Shown here: positions 1-5,185 of the stretch, piece after piece
Numbering within the stretch: the first letter of the stretch is position 1
Layout of the letters: each line of letters opens with the position of its first letter
NCBI GenBank assembly: GCA_018700655.1
Contig: JABIUG010000008.1
Coordinates: forward strand, 1 to 5,185
From: Rhodospirillaceae bacterium
GTDB lineage: Bacteria > Pseudomonadota > Alphaproteobacteria > SP197
Reading direction: 5' to 3'
DNA length: 5,185 nt
Notes under the pieces: model-generated
What the model was told of the DNA's origin: nothing
The model's database searches: none
Seen by the model: only the letters and a program-made list of their open reading frames with translations
Position numbers and translations under genes: made by a program

Positions 1-1
1 C

Positions 2-1381
2 GCCGTCGTCGAGATGATGGCCGAAGTGCCCGACCTCTGGGATGTCACGGTCGAAGCCTACAACGACATCCTGGGGTCACGTTATCGCAAGGAAGGCTGG
101 CAGGAATCCGGCATCGACTTCGTCAAACAGGTAACGACCAAACCGGTCGTTGGCGTCGGGCGTTTCACCAGCCCCGACACCATGGTTTCGATGGTCAAAC
201 GCGGTGTGCTTGACCTGATTGGCGCTGCGCGCCCCTCGATCGCCGACCCCTTTATTCCCAAGAAAATCGAGGAGGGGCGGCCCGAAGACATCCGCGAGTG
301 CATCGGCTGCAATGTCTGTCTCGCCTCCAACTCGCTCACCGTTCCGATCCGCTGTTCGCAGAATCCGACCATTTCAGAGGAGTGGCGGCGCGGATGGCAC
401 CCCGAACAGATCCCGACCAAAGGCAGCAACGGCAGGGTTCTGGTCATCGGCGCCGGGCCCGCTGGCCTGGAAGCGGCACGCGCAGCGGGCGACCGGGGCT
501 ACCAGGTCACGCTGGCCGAAGCAGGCCGTGATCTCGGCGGCCATCTCAACCGTTTCACCCGGATGCCCGGGTTCTCCGAATGGGCACGCGTGCGCGACTG
601 GCGTGTCGGCCAGATCGAGAAGATGAACAATGTCGCGGTCTTCCTGGAAAGCAATCTGGGCGCAGAGGACGTTACGGAGTTCGGCGTCGAACACTTGATC
701 GTCGCAACCGGCTCACACTGGCGGCGCGACGGCGTCGGCCTGGTCCACTTCCACCCGGTCGACGGGCACGATCGGGGCCACGTCCTCACGCCCGATGACG
801 TGCTCTCGGGCGCCGAAATCCGCTCGCCCGTGGTGATCTACGACGACGACAGCTACGTCACCGGCGCCGCGCTGGCCGAACTGCTCACCGGCCAGGGTCA
901 TGACGTGACCATCGTGACACCCCATGCCGAGATCTCGCCCTGGAGCCAGTTCACCCTGGAACAGCCGATCGTGCATGCCGGCCTCGTGGCGCAGGGTGTC
1001 GAAGTGGTTCTCAATCATAATCTCGAGACGATCGGCCCCGGCAAGGTCGGGATCGCAGGCAAGTTCGGTGAGGCATCGGTGACACGCGAAGCTGCAACCC
1101 TAGTGCTGGTGACCATGCGTGCCTCGGACGACACGCTCTTCCACGACCTTAAACAACGCCGGGACGATGGTTTGATCCCGGGCCTACAATCCCTGCAGGC
1201 AGCAGGCGATTGCCGCAACCCGAGCCTTGTTGCCGAAGCGGTCTTTAGCGGCCACCGGGCTGCACGCCAGCTCGACACGCCGGAAAATCCTGACCTTCCC
1301 TTCCGGGTCGAACAGGTGCCGGCATCCTTCGAACCGCCTTTGCCCAACCAGAACTGGCAGCAGGACAAACCCGACGCATGA
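2..1381 (+). CDS. TMADH/DMADH-like iron-sulfur flavoprotein (NADH:flavin oxidoreductase family), 5' truncated
   Basis: This is the C-terminal 459 residues of an Old Yellow Enzyme-type oxidoreductase of the trimethylamine dehydrogenase / dimethylglycine-demethylase-like group. The frame is open to the window edge, so the ATGs at 14 and 17 are internal. Family members are about 680-730 residues, so some 230-270 residues with the FMN-site N-terminus are missing. Visible in order: the end of the TIM barrel, with the phosphate-binding GVGRF and GAARPSIADPF segments; a 4Fe-4S cluster motif CX2CX2CX11C (Cys codons 299-355); a GAGPAG dinucleotide-binding loop (449-466); a second Rossmann-like segment from about 830 that lacks GxGxxG; and a late AAGD segment near the C-terminus. 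In known relatives these enzymes oxidatively N-demethylate amines in the cytoplasm and pass electrons through FMN and 4Fe-4S to ETF. The substrate here is unknown: pocket aromatics seem changed. It overlaps the next gene by 4 bases. Family is confident; specificity is not. Confidence -1.
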   Translation, partial: AVVEMMAEVPDLWDVTVEAYNDILGSRYRKEGWQESGIDFVKQVTTKPVVGVGRFTSPDTMVSMVKRGVLDLIGAARPSIADPFIPKKIEEGRPEDIRECIGCNVCLASNSLTVPIRCSQNPTISEEWRRGWHPEQIPTKGSNGRVLVIGAGPAGLEAARAAGDRGYQVTLAEAGRDLGGHLNRFTRMPGFSEWARVRDWRVGQIEKMNNVAVFLESNLGAEDVTEFGVEHLIVATGSHWRRDGVGLVHFHPVDGHDRGHVLTPDDVLSGAEIRSPVVIYDDDSYVTGAALAELLTGQGHDVTIVTPHAEISPWSQFTLEQPIVHAGLVAQGVEVVLNHNLETIGPGKVGIAGKFGEASVTREAATLVLVTMRASDDTLFHDLKQRRDDGLIPGLQSLQAAGDCRNPSLVAEAVFSGHRAARQLDTPENPDLPFRVEQVPASFEPPLPNQNWQQDKPDA

Positions 1382-2493
1382 CACCAGACCGTTTCGATAC
1401 CACCGGGCACGACGCAACCATGTGGGCGGTCGTGACCACCGGCAACGGCGGCTACGAGATGCTCGACTATCGCCAGGTCCCTGTGCCGGAACCTGGCCCC
1501 GGCGAAGTCCTGCTGGAGGTTCTCGCCGCCGGCGTGAACAACACCGAGATCAATACGAGTCTTGGCTGGTATTCGTCTGATGTGACCGAAAGTACGGGCG
1601 GCAGTTTGATCGTTCAGGACGACGACGCCGAGCAGAAACCAGACGGCGGCTGGAACGAGACAACGCCGTTTCCCTTCATCCAGGGCACCGACTGCTGTGG
1701 CCGTGTGGTGACGGCCGGCCCGGGTGTCGAAGCCGCAATCACGGGAAAACGGGTTCTCGTCCGCGCTTGCATGCGACCGCAGGGTTACGGCACGATGGAG
1801 AACATCTGGATGGCCTCGGATTTCGACGGTGCCTTTGCCCAATATGTCAGGGTGCCCGCATCCGAGGTTTTCACGGTCGATTGCGATTGGTCCGATGCCG
1901 AGCTCGCAACCATTCCCTGCGCCTATGCGACGTCCGAAAACATGCTGCAGCGCACCGGCTGCAAGGCAGGCGACCATGTTCTGGTTACTGGCGCTTCAGG
2001 AGGCGTGGGTTCGGCTACGGTGCAGCTTGCCAAACGGCGCGACGCCAGCGTCACGGCGCTTTGCAGTGCATCTAAGGCCGATCAGGTGAGCACTCTTGGT
2101 GCTGACCAGGTGCTCGCCCGCAACGATGATGTCGTGGCTTACCTGGGCGAAAATTCCGTCGATCTGGTCGTCGATAATGTTGCCGGACCCGGGTTTCCGC
2201 AGATGCTGAAAATTCTGAAACGCGGCGGGCGCTACACGTCCTCGGGCGCGATCGCCGGGCCGGTGGTCGAACTCGACATGCGCGACATGTATCTGAAAGA
2301 CATCACCCTGGTTGGCTGCACAGCATGGGATGAACCGGTCTTTCCCGATCTGATCTCCTACATCGAACGCGGCGAGATCCGCCCGTTGCTGGCAAAGACC
2401 TATCCCCTGAAACAGATCGCCACAGCGCAACGCGACTTCATGAAGAAGGAACATGTCGGAAATTTCGTGCTGATGCCGCCGCGCGACGGCTGA
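1378..2493 (+). CDS. Zinc-free medium-chain dehydrogenase/reductase (quinone oxidoreductase-like, MDR9-type)
   Basis: A 371-residue MDR-superfamily oxidoreductase, predicted cytoplasmic and NAD(P)H-dependent. The N-terminal GroES-like domain covers about residues 15-165. The Rossmann domain carries GASGGVG (205-211), the NADPH-type loop of quinone oxidoreductases and zeta-crystallins. Where zinc alcohol dehydrogenases have the catalytic Cys (GxCxTD), this protein has GVNNTE (52-57), so no catalytic zinc is expected. Between GWY and the IQGTD segment lies an acidic, polar stretch of roughly 40 residues, much longer than the equivalent in short quinone oxidoreductases; as I recall, the MDR9-type subgroup shares such an insert. 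The ATG at 1378 overlaps the upstream stop as ATGA, implying translational coupling; AGGA at 1362-1365 is a rather distant Shine-Dalgarno. The conserved domain begins at the Met at residue 15 (codon 1420), an alternative start with no visible ribosome site. The substrate cannot be read from the sequence; coupling suggests a step in the flavoprotein's pathway. Confidence -1.
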   Translation: MTPDRFDTTGHDATMWAVVTTGNGGYEMLDYRQVPVPEPGPGEVLLEVLAAGVNNTEINTSLGWYSSDVTESTGGSLIVQDDDAEQKPDGGWNETTPFPFIQGTDCCGRVVTAGPGVEAAITGKRVLVRACMRPQGYGTMENIWMASDFDGAFAQYVRVPASEVFTVDCDWSDAELATIPCAYATSENMLQRTGCKAGDHVLVTGASGGVGSATVQLAKRRDASVTALCSASKADQVSTLGADQVLARNDDVVAYLGENSVDLVVDNVAGPGFPQMLKILKRGGRYTSSGAIAGPVVELDMRDMYLKDITLVGCTAWDEPVFPDLISYIERGEIRPLLAKTYPLKQIATAQRDFMKKEHVGNFVLMPPRDG

Positions 2494-2558
2494 CACGGCC
2501 CGGATTCATCGTCAAAACCCCTGCATCGCGCCATGTGGGCAGAATGCATAACAGACGG

Positions 2559-2580
2559 CTCCACGCGGCCTGCTGTGGAG
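2559..2580. repeat. Short perfect inverted repeat (possible hairpin)
   Basis: CTCCAC at 2559-2564 is matched exactly by GTGGAG at 2575-2580 across a 10-base loop. It lies 66 bases after the MDR stop. There is no T-run downstream, so it is not a standard intrinsic terminator. It could be an mRNA-end stabiliser, a weak terminator, an operator half-site pair or chance. Confidence -1.
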
Positions 2581-2683
2581 ATGGGGGCTTCCAAGCCGTC
2601 AAGTTCATGGGAGGCTTAACGGCTGGACAAGCAGGCGCACGATCTGTCAGGTTGTACAAATCAGGCCACAGTTCGTTGGCGCG

Positions 2684-2688
2684 AGGAG
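2684..2688 (+). promoter_or_regulatory. Shine-Dalgarno of the marC-like gene
   Basis: AGGAG, five bases before the ATG at 2694. It decides the start: the in-frame ATG at 2535 lacks a comparable site and would add 53 residues not expected in the family. Confidence -1.
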
Positions 2689-2693
2689 TTTTG

Positions 2694-3344
2694 ATGGATT
2701 TCGAAACGATTGACGTAACGCTGGTCACCAGCCTGCTCTTGCTGTTGCTGATCGGCATGGGTCCGAAGATCGCACTGGTACCGTTCCTTGAGAAAACCAA
2801 GGGCATGGATGCCAAGAAACAACGCGAGATCGGCACGCGCATGGTGAAGATTGCGGTCCTTACCGCATTCATCCTGTTTGCGACCGGCTCGTTCCTGATG
2901 ACCCTGCTGCATATCTCCGGAGGCGCCGTGAGTATCGCGGGCGGAATCGTGCTGGCGATCCTGGCCCTGAAGATGACCCTGCGCCCGGACGAACCGCCAG
3001 TAGAAGCCAATGACGAATCGCCGATCGACCATCATCAGATGGCGATCTACCCGCTTGCCATTCCCTATCTGCTGAACCCGGTCGGCATCACGGTCCTGAT
3101 CATTGCCTCGGCCGAAGCCCAATCGTTCAAGGCGACCCTGTTGATGGTCGCGTTGATTCTGCTGGTCGGCGCACTCGACTGGGTGGTCTTCCGCAACATC
3201 GACAAACTCGCCAAACGGCTCAAGCCGACCGTGCTTATCGTCTCGGAGATTGTTTTTGGCATCCTGTTGACTGCCGTTGCCGTGCAACTCTTCGTCTACG
3301 GGTTGGGTTCACTGGGCATCATCGAAGCCGCAGGCGGCCACTAG
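2694..3344 (+). CDS. MarC family (UPF0056) integral membrane protein
   Basis: A 216-residue, strongly hydrophobic protein, close to the usual MarC length. Likely membrane segments are at about residues 8-31, 50-72, 76-96, 117-139, 147-166 and 178-205, with charged loops at 33-48 and 97-115. The family signature is recognisable as two related halves: a PFLEKTKGM loop, then an HISGGAVSIAGGIVLAI segment (73-89) before the central loop, and PLAIPYLLNPVGI (120-132) after it. The function of MarC proteins is unresolved; the early link to multiple antibiotic resistance in E. coli was not upheld, so a transport role is only presumed from topology. The first half reads GMGP (21-24) where E. coli MarC has an NP motif, and the second reads NP (128-129) where E. 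coli has GPG. The gene has its own ribosome site, is 200 bases from the upstream pair and convergent with the ligase, so a functional link to either is not implied. Family is confident. Confidence -1.
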   Translation: MDFETIDVTLVTSLLLLLLIGMGPKIALVPFLEKTKGMDAKKQREIGTRMVKIAVLTAFILFATGSFLMTLLHISGGAVSIAGGIVLAILALKMTLRPDEPPVEANDESPIDHHQMAIYPLAIPYLLNPVGITVLIIASAEAQSFKATLLMVALILLVGALDWVVFRNIDKLAKRLKPTVLIVSEIVFGILLTAVAVQLFVYGLGSLGIIEAAGGH

Positions 3345-3356
3345 AGCGGCCCGGGT

Positions 3357-4877
3357 TTAAACATCCAGTGTGTGCAGTTCCCGCCGCATGACCTTGCCCG
3401 TGCTGGTTTTGGGCACATCGGAGACCAATTGGACCATGCGGGGACACTTGTAGGCCGCAAGTGATTCCCTGCAGAAAGCGATGAGTTCGTCTTCTGTGCA
3501 GGTGGCGTCAGCCTTGAGCACGACATAGGCCTTGGCGATTTCCCCTTTCATGGCGTCGGGCTGCTTGCCGACAGCAGAAAGGGCGACGGCGGGATGGGCG
3601 GCCAGAACCCGCTCGATCTCGGCTGGATAGACGTTGTAGCCGCCGGTCAAAATCATGTCCTTCTTGCGGTCCACGATGAAGACACAGCCATCATCATCCA
3701 TGGTGCCGAGATCACCGGTGTGGAGCCAGCCGTCGGGTTCGAGCGTTTCGCGGGTTTTTTCCTCGTCGCCGAAATACCCCATCATGACGATCGGGCCGCG
3801 CACCATCAATTCTCCAACCTCGCCGCGCGGCATCGTCCGGGCCGCGTCCTCCGCATCGGCAATGCGAAGCTCGCAATAGGGAATAGCGCAACCGATCGAG
3901 CCATGTTTGTTGCTGCCAAGCAGCGGATGGGTCGATCCCAGGCCGGCGATCTCGGTCATGCCCCAGAGCTCAATCAGCGGAGTCTTGAACGCACTTTCAA
4001 CCGCTTCCATGGTTGGGACCGGCATGGTTTGTCCGCCGACATAACAGCGCGTCAGGCTCGAAAGATCGGCATCTTCCAGGGCCGGGCTATTGAGCATGAA
4101 CATGTACATCGCCGGCACACCATCAAAGATCGTGGCCTTGTATGCTGCGATATCGGCAAGAACCGCAGCCGGGTCAAACAGGCGCTGGAGCACAAGCCTG
4201 GTGCCAAAGAGCATCATGCAGTTCATCAGAACATTGGCATAGACATGGGGACAGGGAAGCGCGCTGACCACAATGTCGTCGGGCCCGCGCATCTGCATCT
4301 GGCAGGACATGGCGACATTGATGATCACCGCACGGTGCGACTGCATCGCCCCCTTGGGCCGCCCGGTCGTACCCGACGTGTAACAGATGGTCGACAGGGC
4401 CAGGGGATCAACGGTGACCGGCGCAGGCGCCGGAATGCCGGCTGCGATCAACCCATCGAAAGAGATAGCGCCCTCGGCAATGTCATCACCAAAGGAGATG
4501 ATCGCGCGGACATCCGACACATCCTTGACGCCCATGATGGCATCGACCTTCTCAGGCGAAGCAATGATCGCCGTGGCCCCGCAATCCTTCACGACATATT
4601 CGACTTCATCGGGTGTCAGCATCGTGTTGACCGGGTTGATGACAGCGCCCAGCCGGGCGATCGCGTAGTAACTCACGATCCATTCCCACGCGTTGGGGGC
4701 ATAGAGCGTGACGGTGTCACCGGGCGCGATACCCAGGTCGCCAAGTCCGCCGGCAGCACGTTCAACGAGATCGTTGAGTTCGTTGAACGAAAACGAGCGG
4801 CCCTCGAAAACCAGCGCTTCCCTGTCTCCGAACCGGGCGGCCGCAGCCGCCGGAATCTGACCGATATGATCGAGCAT
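3357..4877 (-). CDS. Acyl-CoA synthetase, AMP-binding (long-chain fatty acid CoA ligase-like)
   Basis: A 506-residue class I adenylate-forming enzyme, full length for the family. It should activate a carboxylic acid with ATP to an acyl-AMP, then transfer the acyl group to CoA, in the cytoplasm or at the membrane surface. Motifs in order: P-loop YTSGTTGRPKG (166-176), ELWGMTE (303-309), GWLHTGDLG (383-391), the hinge and following segment DRKKD with TGGYNVYPAEIE (403-422), and PKTSTGK with the catalytic lysine at 495. The frame is open upstream to an ATG at 4949, but the ATG at 4877 is preferred: it has AAGGGG six bases upstream and starts with the usual family N-terminus (LDHIGQIP, then FGDREAL), while the 24 extra residues are polar and unconserved-looking. 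All catalytic residues seem present. Acyl specificity cannot be assigned; FadD-like, medium-chain and aryl-CoA ligases share these motifs. It converges on the marC-like gene with a 12-base gap. Confidence -1.
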   Translation of the reverse strand: MLDHIGQIPAAAAARFGDREALVFEGRSFSFNELNDLVERAAGGLGDLGIAPGDTVTLYAPNAWEWIVSYYAIARLGAVINPVNTMLTPDEVEYVVKDCGATAIIASPEKVDAIMGVKDVSDVRAIISFGDDIAEGAISFDGLIAAGIPAPAPVTVDPLALSTICYTSGTTGRPKGAMQSHRAVIINVAMSCQMQMRGPDDIVVSALPCPHVYANVLMNCMMLFGTRLVLQRLFDPAAVLADIAAYKATIFDGVPAMYMFMLNSPALEDADLSSLTRCYVGGQTMPVPTMEAVESAFKTPLIELWGMTEIAGLGSTHPLLGSNKHGSIGCAIPYCELRIADAEDAARTMPRGEVGELMVRGPIVMMGYFGDEEKTRETLEPDGWLHTGDLGTMDDDGCVFIVDRKKDMILTGGYNVYPAEIERVLAAHPAVALSAVGKQPDAMKGEIAKAYVVLKADATCTEDELIAFCRESLAAYKCPRMVQLVSDVPKTSTGKVMRRELHTLDV

Positions 4878-4883
4878 CCTATT

Positions 4884-4889
4884 CCCCTT
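4884..4889 (-). promoter_or_regulatory. Shine-Dalgarno of the acyl-CoA synthetase
   Basis: On the minus strand this reads AAGGGG, six bases before the ATG at 4877. It supports the 4877 start over the longer frame opening at 4949. It also lies just after the TAA (4892-4894) of the coding-like frame upstream. Confidence -1.
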
Positions 4890-4891
4890 GA

Positions 4892-5146
4892 TTACCAGGC
4901 GACCGGGTCTTTGTTGCCTGCCGTCCTGCACCAGAGAACAGGATGACACATCCCCGCGGCATCGTCACGACGGCGGTTCACGACAAAAGTATTTCGCGTG
5001 TCATCACCTTCAATGAAAACGGTTTCGACCTTGGGGATATTGCTTCCAATCTGTTCAGCAACGGAATTCTGCACGCAATCACGCTCGCTTTCGCCCCAGT
5101 CTGGACCACCGTCCTCCGAACGAATAATCTGTTGCCCGGTGAAGCC
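4892..5146 (-). pseudogene. Coding-like open frame, possible gene remnant or small unrecognised gene
   Basis: A minus-strand frame open for 84 codons, between a TGA at 5147-5149 and a TAA at 4892-4894 that sits 14 bases before the ligase ATG. By hand count 57 of 84 codons begin with a purine and 36 with G, a pattern typical of true coding frames. There is no ATG near the beginning; the first usable start is a GTG at 5072-5074 (60 residues) without a clear ribosome site. The peptide is acidic to neutral with several Cys (RDCVQNS, GMCHP, LWCRT) and matches no family I can name. Third positions are less GC-biased than in the neighbours. It could be the 3' end of a gene broken by a frameshift near 5130-5140, where another frame supplies an ATG at 5160, or a chance frame. 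The opposite-strand frame 4943-5155 is also purine-rich at first positions, so strand is not certain. Confidence -1.
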
Positions 5147-5185
5147 TCAACTTGAGACATTTGAGGTGGTGCCAGAAAGTCGGAC

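Larger units (their letters stand above)
2494..2693. other. 200-base spacer between the MDR gene and marC-like gene
   Basis: There is no supported gene here. The marC frame stays open back to an ATG at 2535, but that extension would be hydrophilic, Arg/Gly-rich and unlike MarC N-termini, so I treat it as non-coding. The spacer contains a perfect 6-bp inverted repeat (2559-2580), a 6-bp repeat AGCCGT/ACGGCT (2594-2599 and 2619-2624) with a 19-base loop, an 8-base palindrome TTGTACAA (2652-2659) and the marC Shine-Dalgarno. No T-run follows either inverted repeat, and no convincing -35/-10 pair with good spacing is visible. The length and the strong downstream ribosome site suggest that marC has its own promoter here, but this is inference. 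Confidence -1.

Noticed and set aside
1015..1977. 320-codon minus-strand open frame across the flavoprotein/MDR junction
   Set aside because: It lies antisense to two well-supported genes, has no family features, and crosses their boundary.
2535..2693. N-terminal extension of the marC-like gene from an upstream ATG
   Set aside because: The added 53 residues are hydrophilic and not family-like, and the ATG at 2694 has an AGGAG at ideal spacing.
3327..3351. GC-rich inverted repeats at the marC stop as a bidirectional terminator
   Set aside because: The stems are only 4-5 bp, some with two-base loops, and no T-run of useful length follows on either strand.
3594..4946. 450-codon open frame on the + strand, antisense to the acyl-CoA synthetase
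   Set aside because: It is a mirror of the ligase codons in GC-rich DNA. Its product is rich in His, Arg, Asp and Gly with no recognisable domain, while the minus strand has every adenylation motif.
4878..4949. N-terminal extension of the acyl-CoA synthetase to the ATG at 4949
   Set aside because: The ATG at 4877 has a good Shine-Dalgarno and matches the usual family start; the extension does not resemble a targeting signal.
4970..5010. Minus-strand TTGAAG with a TACTTT-like element as a ligase promoter
   Set aside because: The -10 match is poor (three of six) and such a pair is expected by chance in a stretch of this length.
4943..5155. 70-codon + strand frame upstream of the ligase
   Set aside because: It has an ATG and a purine-first pattern, but a purine-N-pyrimidine bias is self-complementary and the minus frame has more G-first codons. 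No family is recognised and the ribosome site is weak. It is not excluded outright.
1..5185. CRISPR array, tRNA or rRNA gene, transposase, phage or defence genes
   Set aside because: No regularly spaced repeats, cloverleaf, transposase motif or terminal repeats were found on reading both strands.

Overview
The window is GC-rich, with densely packed genes that mostly use G- or C-ending codons. The protein families would suit a metabolically versatile alphaproteobacterium or similar proteobacterium, but that placement is inference: there is no rRNA, tRNA or lineage marker. Four genes are well supported. No CRISPR array, insertion sequence, phage gene, toxin-antitoxin pair or RNA gene is visible.

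Left part (1-2493, + strand): the 3' two-thirds of a trimethylamine dehydrogenase-type flavoprotein, whose start lies outside the window, followed with a 4-base ATGA overlap by a zinc-free medium-chain dehydrogenase/reductase (MDR, quinone-oxidoreductase type). The overlap implies one mRNA and coupled translation, so the two probably act in one oxidative or catabolic route. The substrate is not given by the sequence, and two aromatic residues that cage trimethylamine in the classical enzyme appear to be replaced.

Middle (2494-3344): a 200-base spacer with one short perfect inverted repeat, then a MarC-family (UPF0056) integral membrane protein with its own good ribosome binding site at 2684-2688.

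Right part (3357-4877, - strand): an acyl-CoA synthetase (AMP-binding, FadD-like) convergent with marC, the stop codons only 12 bases apart. It has a good Shine-Dalgarno and a full set of adenylation motifs. The 308 bases upstream of it (4878-5185) hold no recognisable gene. One minus-strand frame there, ending 14 bases before the ligase start, has coding-like codon structure and may be a gene remnant or a small unrecognised gene.

No clear new biological system is present. The points most worth a second look are the altered substrate pocket of the flavoprotein, the apparent exchange of the NP and GP motifs between the two halves of the MarC protein, and the coding-like frame upstream of the ligase.
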